NCBI RefSeq assembly: GCF_052857255.1
Contig: NC_135497.1
Span: forward strand, 112,735,308-112,799,307
Reading direction: 5' to 3'
Length of the DNA stretch: 64,000 nt
Source of the DNA: Amblyomma americanum
Taxonomy: Eukaryota > Arthropoda > Arachnida > Ixodida > Ixodidae
In this document: positions 23,962 through 39,198 of the stretch, piece by piece
How positions within the stretch are numbered: position 1 is the first letter of the stretch
Layout of the letters: every line of letters begins with the position of its first letter
The notes under the pieces: generated by a model
The model's database searches: none
What the model saw: the letters and a program-made list of their open reading frames with translations, nothing else
Told to the model about the DNA's origin: nothing
Made by a program: the position numbers and the translations under genes

Positions 23962-25084
23962 CTGCAATAAAGAAGAAGAACACACATGGCTGAAAGTTGT
24001 ACTCCAGCAATGCCAGATTCTGAGCATTACACCAATCAAGAATCACATGCCACTACCCCACAATTTGAATGACAGCACTACACTGCACTGTTCCGATTAA
24101 ACATCAACCATCACATGTATAGATGCAAGCACAAGTAAACAAAGCACAATATTTTGTTTGTGAATGGTGCCTGTCCTAGCAGAAATCATGAACTATTGTC
24201 TCTTCACGAGAAACTACAGGATCGACCTCTATTATCATGTACATGCCAAGCCTCGAATTTCTATTAGGGCACGCGTAAACAGGAGTACAAGGCTACTGAA
24301 TCTGTTTACTTCTATTTACACTTGTATGTACTTATTGGATAGGTGTACATTTTTGCTCCAAGAAGAGATAGCGCATTGCTTGCACTATATATATGTAGTT
24401 CAATCATGAACAGGAATGACTTCCAGGCAAGTTGGTGATACATTCTCAATTTACAGTGTGAAGTATGAGGCAAACAGTTGAAAAAAACAGCAAGACAAGC
24501 TAGGGGTTTATTGATAGAGAGGTGGGAGGAGGGGGCAGACGGCCCTACCCATAAATACAGAAACTTTACACACGATAATCATGCTGGACCCCATTGTTTT
24601 GACGAAAAAATTCAAGAGCGATTGGTGCGTTACTCCAAGAAAGCATAAATCCACCCCCCCCCCCCCCAAGACAAGCGCTGCCTAGCAGTTTTCTTTGTTT
24701 TTCATCTTATGCACTGTTATTTCAGTAATGACTCAAAAATGTCCAAGAAGACAAAGCCTGCGCAGCCAGCTTATATGGCACTCTACCATTGACTGAACGC
24801 TAGTGCACACACTATCTGCGCACAAACACTACGCACAGAAACTGGGGCAGGAAAGTCCTGAATATGAACATGACGGATGAACAAGCCCATGGACCACTGA
24901 AGTTTGTTGATAACTTGGCATATACATGGTGTCATGCAACTGCAAACAAAATTTTCTTTCTGCCGATTATAAGTCATTCTAACGCAGTTCAGGGCAGTGC
25001 TCCCGAAAAAAAAACATTCCATTTGGGAATGGTGAGACGCGCAAGAAAAAGCAATACGCGTCAAGTCCTCTGAACAATACTCAC
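23962..25084 (-). other. Probable intron 1 of Aurora copy A
   Basis: Would run from a GTGAGT donor after 25085 to the acceptor of exon 2. It contains a C-run near 24653-24668 and no recognisable repeat or gene. Confidence 0.5.
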
Positions 25085-25210
25085 ATAACGATGTTACAGA
25101 CCGCCGTATAAAGCGGTAATCAAACTGGGGACATCGGCGAGGATGGAAGCGGAGAGGAGTGAGCGACGTCGCCGATCCGCCGAAGTCCGTCCCTGCTCTC
25201 GGATTCACCC
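25085..25210 (-). other. Probable 5' UTR exon 1 of Aurora copy A
   Basis: On the minus strand, a moderately GC-rich stretch ends TAACATCGTTAT followed by GTGAGT, a consensus donor, 1.1 kb upstream of exon 2. In the frame that feeds exon 2, a TGA occurs 11 codons before the junction, so the exon would be mostly non-coding. The last two bases AT plus the first base G of exon 2 create an ATG in frame with [13 protein letters not shown]. The upstream boundary is a guess. Confidence 0.35.
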
Positions 25211-25618
25211 TGGGTTAGCAGCGAGACGCCGAGAAGGACGAGCAAAACGTCCGTGCTGCGGAGGCAGAGGGGCAGCTGTCAAAAAGGAAGGAAGGGGCCA
25301 AATCAATTCCCTTGCAGGGTTTGGCGAAAAATAGAGAAGACGAAGGGGAAAACAGAATAGATGCGCGATAGGAGGGGAGATGAGAGAAAAGAAACCCGAT
25401 GGGGAACAGCCAAATGAAGAAAGACGCTAGCGGGCTGCACCCCAGGCATGCCACATCTCCCGGGGAGACGGGGAGTGAATGCGCAGGCTGAATGAACGGT
25501 CCCCTCCTTGGTCGGCGGCGGCCGCGGGAGCAAAATATGATGGTGCGTCGCCGCGAGCTCTCTCGAAGGCATAACGTGTGAGCAGCCGCCGTCACTTAGG
25601 GAAGAATTACATCGCCCG
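25140..25618 (-). promoter_or_regulatory. GC- and CpG-rich putative promoter region
   Basis: Compositionally distinct from the AT-rich surroundings, with many CG dinucleotides. It lies between the probable first exon and the 3' LTR of a gypsy relic. No TATA box or initiator could be identified with confidence. It could instead belong to an unrecognised transposon. Confidence 0.3.
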
Positions 25619-26204
25619 TGTGAATACCCCAATAACGACGCTGTTTCTCTTGAGCGACGAGGAGGAAGGTATACAATCACCTGCATACACACTAACACAC
25701 ACACACAAACACTGCGGGGCACGCACAACCTATGTCAAGGTGAACATCAGCATCAGACTTTGGGTTCCGGTGCGACAGTCCTTGTCGGCGCCGACGCACA
25801 CGGCGGCGCAGGTGCAGCCCGGTCACCGGCGAAGTATCAGCAGGCCGGTACCAGCAGGCAGGAGCGCGTCGGTAGTGCGCCTGGCTACCGGGAGGCCGGA
25901 GTCAGCAGGCGGGTGCTCACTGGTAGGCCGACTGGCTAGCCGGAGGGTGGATACAGCATGTAGGGTACCGTGGGGGGTAGCGTGCGCAGGCAGCCAGACC
26001 CCGGACCTCGATGCCCGGCCGGTGCAGGCTAGCTGGCCTTGGGGAAACGCCGAGCTCCAAAACACGAGGCGCCGCTCAACCAACCACAGCCATTGCCTCA
26101 AAGCCAGGCTCCAAGGATCGATTGCGCACGCGCAACGGCACGCCGCACGCGGCCACACTTCTTTCTCCTGCCGGAACCCATAGAGCACAATCCACATCAT
26201 CACA
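25619..26204 (-). repeat. Gypsy 3' LTR
   Basis: The minus-strand start is TGTGATGATGTGGATTG, immediately after the polypurine tract. It matches the LTR at 28795-29390 over its length, for example GAACATCAGC, GGTTCCGGTGCGACAGTC and GTGCAGCCCGGTCACCGG. The far end (near GTGTGAATACCCC) is approximate. The 201-codon open frame on its plus strand is a shadow in GC-rich DNA. Confidence 0.8.
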
Positions 26205-26489
26205 ACCTCCCCCAGTTTCAAGACAGTGGTTACAATTGTTCTGGAACCACGAGGGAGGGGGGGGGGGGTAGAACGGAAATGTCCCCCGCGAGGAATGTTC
26301 ACAGTTCCCGTCTGTTCACAGACATAGGTTCATATGTACATACAGATGCAAGTCCGCGTGCTGAGGAATACAGTTGTCAACACGCACAAGCAGGAGGCAA
26401 AGAAGCAATAATGTTATCGGATCCGACATGGTGACTAAGCTAAGTTATTGTGGGGCAATCAAACACGGCTAAGATAATCAGCACCCACG

Positions 26490-28243
26490 TTATCGGTTGC
26501 TTTTATGCAGTCGATGGTGCCCGTGTATTCTTGCAAAAATAAACTCGAATTCACGGAACAAACTTTGTACTTCTTCAGTCTGCGCCTCTGAAAGACCTGA
26601 AAGGAATTGGACGTCCGCAGAGCACTGTGTTTGACGGAGATTCAGAGCAGGCAGTTCTACGGGGCACTCCACATTGAGTGCTTCAAGGTCCAATGGGAGT
26701 TGGTCGGTCTCTGCGGCGGCCGATACTTTCCGCGTCACCGGGGGCTTGCGCTCTTCATCTTATCTTAAGCATATATATGTGAAAAACTTCGCTCTTGTGC
26801 GCTAGCTGTACAAGGTAATACACGTTGTTTTTTGTTCAAGGACGTCGGATGGCCCTTTCCATTGCATGAGCATCTTGTTAGAATCTGTGGGCAGCAAAAT
26901 CAGCACCTTGTCGCCCGGGACTAACCTTGTGGGGTGACTCTTATGGTCATAGTATGTTTTCTGTTTCTGGCGTGCCTTCTCGAGTTGCTCGTGAGAAAGT
27001 TTCCACGTGTCTTCCAACCAGCTTATGAGGTCGACAAGATAGGCGTACGTTGAGCGAGTTTCTCCATCAATGCTCTGATTTGTTCAGAGCTCATTTCGTA
27101 CTGTCAGTGGCCTTCGTACATGATGTCCATAGATCAACTGGAACGGAGAGAACCCAAGACTTCTCTGTGGAACTTCACGGTAAGCGAAGAGGAATGGGGC
27201 CAGATACTTATTCCAAGACCTAGGCTATTCTTGGCACATGCTCTTAAGCATCGTCTTAAGAGTTCCATTAAACATTTCCGCCTGGCCATTCACCAGCGCG
27301 TGGTAAGGCGACGTCTTGAGGACCTTGATGGAGAGTAGACGGCTTACATCCTTCATGAAGTCATCGGTAAAGGTTGCTCTCTGGTCAGTTCAGTTACAAT
27401 TTTTGGGGGGATACCGAGGCGAGAAAACATTTCTACTAGCGCTTCTGCATCGTGCACAGCGTCAATGACAGGAATTGCGACGGCGTCAGGACAATGTGTC
27501 GCGAAGTCCATCAGCGTGAACGCGTATCGGTTGCCTTTATCAGACTTGGGTGAGAAATGCCGTATGAGGTCGACGGAAATCCGTTCGGAAGAAGTATTGA
27601 TCAGCAGCCTGTTGCCAAGCGGTAGAATGCCAACCTTGCCCTTTGGTGTGGTTCTTTGGCATGTATCGCACGACTTAAGGAATCGCGTGACATCTCCGTG
27701 TAGGTCAAGCCAATAAAAATCCTCTAGTGTGCGATCGGTCGTGCGTCGTATTCCCTGGTGCCCAGCCATGATGCTTTCATGGGCCATCTGTAGAATTTGA
27801 GGTCTGAACGCTACGGCTACTACTATATGTTTGAAGTTACTGCCGGTCGACACGATGTAATCTCGGCAGAGGATATTTCCTTCTTCACGGAAGAAGTATT
27901 TATGACCGCTGCCGTATACAAACTCTTTATTGAGGTTAGAGAAGAGCCGTTTGAGTGTTGCATCCTTCCACCGCTCTTCAGCTAATTGGTTTGTTGTGAC
28001 GTCACAGCACTGAATTAGTGGCATATGCAACGGCTTTAACTTATCCTCTTGTATCTTGGGAACGACGGTAACACAACGCTCCGAATTTCTAGGCTGGAGG
28101 TGTCCCTGGTGAACTGGCGCCGTGTCATGCTCGCTAACGCGTGCGTTCATCCAGTCTGGGTCGGGGTCAGGCGGTTCCCAGACACCTAGGATGTTGCCGA
28201 TAATGACGTCGTACAAGGGGCGTTTCATGCAATGTGCTGTCAC
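26490..28243 (-). pseudogene. Gypsy integrase relic followed by RT-edge linker
   Basis: Residues from 28243 downward show the HHCC zinc module (HESIMAGHQGI ... SCDTCQRTTPKGK) and the core entry ISVDLIRHF with the first catalytic Asp. A frameshift lies near 27400, where the second Asp region reads IVTEL. After it come the third catalytic residue in NGQAEMFNGTLK and a GPY-like tail (VLILLPTDSNKMLMQWKGP, 26802-27017). In-frame stops occur near 27220 and 27085. The 26490-26738 part ends LSEAQTEEVQSLFREFEFIF, the kind of segment that precedes RT in gypsy polyproteins. Non-functional. Confidence 0.8.
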
Positions 28244-28499
28244 CTCACCTGAGAAGTAGGGCGTATGCTTGCACTCTTGCCTCGGCTAATTGGGTGACGG
28301 TACCATCAAAGAGATATAGTGTCCCTGTGCCTTGCAAGTGTGCATGCAAACGCTGTAAGTGTGCATGCAAGTCGTCGCACCGTTCATGAAACAACGATAA
28401 CAGCTTTTGCGGATTGAGAGAAAGGGCATGGTTCTACGCTGGGAGAGTTTCCACAAGAGCGGTCTCTTTACTCCTAATTCCTTCTTGGAGTCTGAGTTT

Positions 28500-28660
28500 G
28501 AATTCGAAAATATTTCCCTCCCGCAGCGGCTTCCCGACTTTCCTCTCTTTCCGCAGCCCGTACCTCCCTCTGTGCTGAGCGTTCACTTTCTACCCTCTCT
28601 CAGTTCCGCATCCGAGAGGCCCAGTTGCGTACCCAACGTAGTTAGACGTTCGAGGTCGAT
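28500..28660 (-). pseudogene. Gypsy gag N-terminal remnant
   Basis: In minus-strand frames: IDLERLTTLGTQLGLSDAEL, then after a frameshift ERVESERSAQREVRAAERE. This matches the charged, coiled-coil N-terminus typical of arthropod gypsy gag proteins. The expected start Met is Ile (ATC). It sits ~130 bp inside the 5' LTR, as gag should. The rest of gag is lost. Confidence 0.5.
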
Positions 28661-28794
28661 TGCCGCTCAAGCTTAGCTCTCAGCGTGAATACGGATCAGC
28701 TAATCGGCCCTCTCGCTGACGTATCCTGGCAGGCTCGCAAAATGTGATGTAATTAATGGGCTCAGGACCGTTCAGGAGGCCTAGCCACTAGTAC

Positions 28795-29390
28795 AGGCCA
28801 CACCCCGCATAACGACGCACTTCCTCTTGAGCGACGAGGACGAAGGTATAATGTCTCCTGCTTTTACACACGCACACACACACACACACACACTGCAGAG
28901 TACTCACAACCTATGTCGAGGTGAACATCAGCGTCTGACAATGGGTTCCGGTGCGACAGTCTTAGTCGGCCCAGAAGCACACGGTGGCGGAGGTGCAGCC
29001 CGGTCACCGGGGAAGTATCAGGAGGCCGGTACAAGCAGGGATGAGCGCATCGGTTGGCCGCCTGGCTACCGGGAGGCCGGAGTCAGCAGGCGGGTGCTCA
29101 CCGGTATGCCGCCTGGCTAGCGGGAGGCTGGAGACAGCAGGCAGGGTACCGTGGTGGGTAGCGTGCACGGGAAGCCAGACCCCAGACCTGGATGCCCAGC
29201 CGGTGCGGGCTCTCTGGCCTTGGGGAAAGGCCGAGCTCCAAAATACGACCCGCCACTCAACCAACCACAGCAACTGCCTCGAAGCCAGGCTCCAACGTTC
29301 GATTGTGCACGCGCACCGGCTCGCCCTGCACGCTGCCACACTTCTCCTTTCTCCGCCCGGAACCCATAGGGCAGTATTCACATCATCATA
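28795..29390 (-). repeat. Gypsy 5' LTR
   Basis: Partner of the LTR at 25619-26204. The minus-strand start reads TATGATGATGTGAATAC, so the canonical TG is mutated to TA. It contains a short (AC)n tract near 28870-28892. Divergence from the partner is clearly higher than between the A/B copies. Confidence 0.8.
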
Positions 29391-31000
29391 GATGTGACGT
29401 CACAGTTTTTCTTATTTTTTTTTTCCCGGCCAATAACTCTCAAGCCTCCCGAACCCAGACGAGTCGTGAGTACTCCGAGCCGGAAGAGGCTGGCGCGCTT
29501 TTCATTGAACGTGTCTATGCGCAATCTGCATTTTCGTCTCTCTCTCGTGCATCGGCCCACAGCTGTTTGACCGAGCTCTCCTGTTAGATTCGAGCTCGGC
29601 GAATCTTCCTTTCAGTTCACGGTTTAGGCAGTCCCAGATTCAGAATTCTCCAGATTGAGCTGAGTGCTGTGAGAGTACTTCGTTGTGGACACGCGATGTT
29701 GTTTCGTACTTGCCCGCCGAATGTACATAATGTTCTTCGTCGCTCCATCATAGCCCTGCAAGTTGTTGACAGAGCTGCTTCACGACAGCGCAAGTGTGCG
29801 ATGGTATCGATTAATAATGCGGCGCCTTCGAATATAATTTAGCGAAAGCCTCCGGGTGAAGGCGCGCGAAGAGACCGCAGAGTGGCGTCGATGAGGTCGT
29901 TTCTTTGTGACCTTTGCATGATTTCTACTGCCACCGATCGATAGCGGGTGGCTTCTTACGAAAGTTTTGTCTCTTTTAAGATTCATCTTCTTCAAGCACA
30001 GCCTCTGTATAAATTTTGGCCGTAGCCGTTATTTCTGTGTGTGCCGGCAAAACTCACTGACTGTGGGTTTTTTTTCCTTACTCGCTGCTTCAGCAGACGG
30101 GGTACGCGACTTGCGCTATGAAACCGTCGGGCTTCGCGACAGGTCGGTGGCACTTACCTGTGCGGACCACTCGTATGTTTCTTGTTTTTCACGCGATGGT
30201 ACAGTGCAGGAAATCAGCTTCTTTGTGGCGCTGCCGAAGGGCGAAAGAAGGTGTTGCTGGCCAGCGGGGAGCCAAAGTTTAAAAATAAGTTGGCTCATGG
30301 TGAAATAAAACTGGCGTACCTCGTAGTGGCACCAACCGTCTCTACAGCATGTGACTGCAGTAAAGTTTGTGCACAGGACATGTATGTAATACATTCATTG
30401 TGTTTACTCGCTCAGGCCTGTCACTGCCAAGTAACACATTTTTAAGGCGATGGGCGCCACAAGGAAGTCATCTTGCATACAGTGATGACTTTATTAGCGT
30501 TCAGCTGGTATCATATTCGAGGTCCGTGGAAATATTTGTTACCTTACAACCGAAATATCTGCATTGGTATAATTCCTTGAGCTTTTTTAAACACCTTGGT
30601 TTAACTTTTGGAATTCCTGTCCCTACGACAGTTTCTCAACATTTGTTCTGTACGCTCCAATGCATTCGAGAAAGCTGTGTTAAAGATTTTCAGAAAAAAA
30701 TAATGCATCCATGAAAAACAGACAGTACGAGGAGACCTAGCGGACGCTGCATGGGCCTCACGTGGCCGTCAAGCAACAAAGCAGCTGCTACTATAACCAC
30801 TTTCCACTGCAATTCCATACAAGCAACATATATGGCACTTAATGTATCGATGGATCCTCTGCACTGTTTTTGTTTGTGTCTTTTTAATTGTCTTGTAAAT
30901 GCGGTAGAGGTTCATGTGTGTGTTTACCAGTAGGTGCCAAAGTCGTTACTTGGTTTTTCGGCGGCTGCAGGAGCGCAAGTATCCAAGAATAGGTAAACAG
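29391..31000. other. Unassigned region upstream of the gypsy relic
   Basis: No recognisable gene. 29400-30300 is somewhat richer in CG than the flanks. On the minus strand there is a perfect donor-like CAG/GTAAGT at 30158, preceded by an open frame (to 30394), which could be an unrecognised upstream exon. The plus-strand frame across 30160-30300 has no recognisable domain. Confidence 0.4.
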
Positions 31001-31130
31001 CAGCGGTGGCCAAGTGGTTGAGCATCCGCATCGCATGTGGCAGGTGCGGGGTTCGATACCCACTGCCCCCGGGTACTTACCGGTGATACAATAATTACAA
31101 GCTTCCCCTGGTCTGGTGCTCGAATTCTTT
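31001..31130 (+). mobile_element. tRNA-derived SINE, second family
   Basis: The head GGTGGCCAAGTGGTTGAGCA (A box) and GGGGTTCGATACCCACTG (B box) are followed by a body CCGGTGATACAAT, ACAAGCTTCCCCTGGTCTGG and TGCTC. The same body recurs at 38283-38405. The acceptor stem does not close, so it is not a tRNA gene. Confidence 0.7.
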
Positions 31131-31509
31131 AGGGTGAAATGCTTGGGAAATGGGTCTTTGACCAAACCTTGAGAAATAGAAAAAGCCCTGTGCCATGGCG
31201 CTCTTGGGCCCTAGATGCCCTTGCGCCATAAAAATCCATAATCGTCATCACCTTCACCAAGAGCATATGGTTCACCACTTGGTATTTGCCGCCGACTGCT
31301 AAGTAATATACAATTGACTTTCGTCGCATGATGCATGAAAACACTGCAGTATAAATTCTGATAAGTAGGATTAATTCACTATAACACTTATGCCAGCCTA
31401 CCACAAGAAATGGAATGACAACAAACGAATCAGTAACTATATTGCCGTTTTTATTGCGCATCACGTGACGGAAAGGTGAACTACACATCATAGCCCTTGT
31501 TCGGTTCTT

Positions 31510-35705
<4,196 letters not shown>

Positions 35706-35719
35706 TGTTTGCCTTGTGT

Positions 35720-36080
35720 AATTTTTACTTTTATTTATTTCTTTACCCTTATCCCGAGGGCATTACAGACAGTAGATGGTTACATACGACAGTGAAACAA
35801 AATGACGGCAGTATATACATATATAAATCAAAATAAATGAGGGTCACAAAAAACAAAGAAAGGTTACATAAAAGCAGTAAAATGAATTAACAGCAAATAG
35901 GACAGAATAAAAAAACGATATAAGCACAGAAGGCATAGCGACAGCTTTTGCAAACATAAAGAAAACGGTGTAACACTCAAAAAGCATCAACGTGTGCGTA
36001 TCCAGAACAAGAACAACAACTGTTTTTTAAAGAAATTGGCTGGATGAGGAAATTAGCCGTAAAAGCAAAAATGACACTGC
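35720..36080 (-). mobile_element. LINE 3'-UTR fragment
   Basis: Read on the minus strand it ends CTGTAATGCCCTCGGGATAA, then GGGTAAAGAAATAAATAAAA, a typical LINE 3' end with an A-rich tail. No coding part was retained. Confidence 0.45.
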
Positions 36081-36082
36081 TG

Positions 36083-36083
36083 T

Positions 36084-36130
<47 letters not shown>

Positions 36131-36155
36131 TATATTTATTTATTTATTTATTTAC
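36083..36155 (+). repeat. (TTTA)n microsatellite
   Basis: About 17 TTTA units with one TATA interruption. On the minus strand this is (TAAA)n, the tail of the LINE fragment that follows at 36156. Confidence 0.9.
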
Positions 36156-37565
36156 ATATTACAGATACCTCAAGAGCCTTTGGGTGAGGACCTTATATGA
36201 GGGGTAAAGCTAAAGGTGCTCATTTGGGAGTAGCACACCTAAAGGTACTCCTTCGAGGACAATACATAGGGGGGTGGGGGGTCAGTGTAAAAACATGTAT
36301 AAGGAACATCATTAACACGCAAAGGACAATAAACAGGTAAGGTTTAACATGGAAAAATAACTAAGCGCCAGAGAGTAAATAAACAGGCGATTAGAAAGAC
36401 TATAATACAAAGTATAGGTTTAAAAAATAATAAGGCGTAATGGACATGACAAATACTACAATTTACGTAGTAGGCACGAAAAGAACGGAAGTAATCGAAA
36501 AAGTTCAGTAAATGGAAAACATGGAAACTGGAAGCATTTCAAATGCCAACGTCTCTGCAGATGAGATCAAAAAATGCGAATGCGTTAGATTCAATGGCTA
36601 TATGCGCTGGTATATCATTCCTATCTATGATAGTGTGTGGTATGAATGACTTCGCAAATGCAGATGAACGACACGCGGTGTGTTTAACTCTGTGTGGGGC
36701 TGGTTGAGTCGCGGAAAGGCGGCTGATGGTGATTGGAATAAATCGTGGTGAAGAGATGGATGGTGATGCAGTTAATAGAAAAGCGTTAGTAGTGATAGTT
36801 TACGGCAGTGAGATAAGCCTTCTAATTCGGCGCGATTTTTTAAGGCAGTGACGCAGGTAGCATATGAGTATTCTGAAAACAAAACGTGCCGCCTGGTTCT
36901 GCAAGGACTAAATGTTAGCTACGAGATAGGCTTGGTCAGGATCCCAAATGGCTAGTGCGTATTCAATCTTCTGACAAATGAGTGCTATGAAGTTAAGTTT
37001 CTTCAGGTGCGGGGGAGCCAGTCAGAGGTTTTGCTTTTGCAGACCGAGGAAGAGAACGGTGGTTGGTAAAGTTATATTAATGTGGTTAAGCCATGTTAAG
37101 TCTGAATGCAGGCGACCTCTGAGGTATACTTGTAAATAGTTGCAAGTTCGACCGAATCGTTATTTAAGTAATAGGTTATGGGAATGCGAAAATTGCAAGT
37201 GAAAGACATAAGATTAGTTTTAGAAGAATTAAGTGGCGTAAGCCAAGATGTGCACCATGCGGTTACTACATCAAGGTCAGTTTACAAACACTGTTGGTCA
37301 GTGTTAGAAACAATATTACGGCATATCATGTAGTCATGAGCAAACAGCATAACTGGAGAAGACACGGAGATAGGTGAATCATTAGCGTATAATAAATAGA
37401 GGAGTGGACCAAGAACGATCCCCTGCGGTAACCCTGATGTGATTTTAGAGTAAGTGGAGTTGTAGTTGTTAATGGAGATAAAATGAAGTCCGGCGTTTCT
37501 TGGGTTTGACAGCAGCAGTTCCGATTGAACGCGGACATGGACGTAGAAATATAAGAAATTTCCAC
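36156..37565 (-). pseudogene. LINE-3: RT C-terminal fragment and 3' UTR
   Basis: In minus-strand frames: SGLPQGIVLGPLLYLLYAND and SPVMLFAHDYMI (the catalytic ADD-type box reads AHD), then TAWCTSWLTPLNSSKTNLMS, LNFIALICQKIEYALAIWDP and DQAYLVANI. These are the palm and thumb of a CR1/jockey-type RT. Several stops and frameshifts are present and the 5' part is missing. A different family from LINE-1/LINE-2. Confidence 0.75.
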
Positions 37566-37584
37566 GTTAGATCCGGGAACATCA

Positions 37585-37975
37585 TCATTAGCCTGACTAC
37601 ACCCATTGCAGGGCAAAGACCTCTCGTTTGTCTCTACAATTATTTCTGTCCTTTGCGAGCTGCGCCCACCGTATTCGTGCAAACTTCTTAATATCATCCA
37701 CCCATCTAACCTTCTGCAACCCCCGCTACGCTTGCCTTCTCTTGGAATGCACTGCTTCACCCTTAACGAGCAGAGGTTATCTTGCGTTCGCATTACATGC
37801 CCTGCCCAAGCTCATTTATTCCTCTTGATTTCGACTAGGATGTCATTAACACGCGTTTGTTCCCTTACCCACTCTGCCCACTCCCGGTGTCTTAACGTTA
37901 CACCTATCATTTTTCTTTACATGGCTTGCTGTGTTGTCCTTAGCTTAAGCTGAACCCTTTTCATTAGATCAGGGG
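37585..37975 (-). pseudogene. RTE-type LINE 3' fragment
   Basis: The minus strand encodes the conserved C-terminus after RT: MRTQDNLCSLRVKQCIPREG, then after a frameshift IKKFARI and WAQLAKDRNN-like residues. It ends in ATGATGAT on the minus strand, the simple tail of RTE elements. This 3' segment is very abundant in tick genomes. 5'-truncated and frameshifted. Confidence 0.7.
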
Positions 37976-38282
37976 GAAATTACAAATTATTACCGTACTT
38001 GGGATGAATGGTGTCATTAGCTTCTTGCAGTTTTATACCACGCTACCATATGTGTAGTGCCTGGAAATGATGCATTCCAAATCGACTTCCGGCGAGTTAC
38101 TGTATCCTTCAAGTCCCTACAGTACTGCGACACCTGTTTCAGCACAGCACAAATTGTAGTGCACTATTTTTACGCAAGTGTTATTTCTTGGTGAACCAGT
38201 GCAATGGCACGAGGCCAAAAAGGAGAGGACGGGACAAGTGCTGGTGTGTTCGCTCACAGCTGAGACCCGCAGTGTGCTGACG

Positions 38283-38405
38283 CCTGTAGTGGCTCAGTGG
38301 TATGAGCATTTTCCTCAAATGGAAGGTGTGGGGCATAATTCCTAGTGCTCCCAGCTACCCACCAGTGATAAATGCGTACAAGCTTTCCCCTAGCCTCTTG
38401 CACTA
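38283..38405 (+). mobile_element. tRNA-derived SINE, second family
   Basis: The head AGTGGCTCAGTGGTATGAGC is followed by a body CTACCCACCAGTGATAAATG and ACAAGCTTTCCCCTAGCCTC, the same family as 31001-31130. Confidence 0.6.
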
Positions 38406-39198
38406 TCGAAATATTGCTTGCAGATGCTTATTGGCCCGCCTTGTGAACGAAGCCTTCTTTGAGAGGGCTGGTGATAAAGGTGTAATGAAATTGCTTAACT
38501 GCGATAGCTACAACTCTTTTTTTAAGGAATCTTTTAACTGACACGTTATATATACACACAGTTGTGTGCGAAGGGACTTGCAGCGTTTTCAGAGAGTGTG
38601 CTGCACCTAGCAGCGATTGCTTTGTTTCAGGTGAATTTTGCATCCTTCATGTCGTATGTTATGTGGTTCTTTTATGCCATGTAATTTAATAATAATATAA
38701 TTTATTGGTCTTTCATTACATATAATGGAGGAGATAAGGCAAATAGCTGCGTACGCAGCTTGACTAAGGCCTTATCCCCTCAAAGGCAAAACAGTAGTGA
38801 ACACAGACCGAACACCGATAAGAAACTAGTAACAAAGAATAATGAAGACAATAGTTACAAATGTACAATAGATTCAAGTATCTGCGCCAAAGAAAAACAA
38901 ATTTCGGTTAGGAGCAAACACAAAATGCAGTGGTAGGCCAAGTCGACAATGTACACAATGAAGAAATTATGGGTACGGAAGGAACATGAGTAGCACAGCA
39001 TATTATGACGTGAAGCAATGAAGGCACATAAAAATGTCTAGCACATCATTTGACATAGGAAAACAAAGGAAAAAACGGTTAGGTTCTTACTCGCCGAGCA
39101 TTAAAAATAGCGATAAGGACACAAAAAGTATGGTACAGCGGCACATTGCTTAAGATATAAAACTAATAAGGACATTACAAAAATAGTGTCGTGAATTA

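Larger units (their letters stand above)
25619..29390 (-). mobile_element. Internally deleted Ty3/gypsy LTR retrotransposon
   Basis: Two ~590-bp LTRs in direct orientation flank a 2.6-kb interior. In minus-strand order: 5' LTR, a gag fragment, an integrase relic, a linker resembling the N-terminal edge of a gypsy reverse transcriptase, a polypurine tract (GGGGGAGGT) and the 3' LTR. Protease, RT and RNase H are missing. LTR divergence is substantial and no clear target duplication was found, so the insertion is old. It lies in the same orientation as Aurora, upstream of the first exon. Confidence 0.85.

Noticed and set aside
25578..26302. Long frames on both strands in GC-rich DNA, repeated at 28984-29391
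   Set aside because: They lie in the gypsy LTRs; GC-rich sequence has few stops and the frames are not conserved between the two LTRs.
29967..30714. Plus-strand frames (113 and 115 codons) upstream of the right inverted-repeat arm
   Set aside because: No recognisable domain and overlapping frames of similar length. A faint similarity to a THAP-type start lacks the required Cys spacing.
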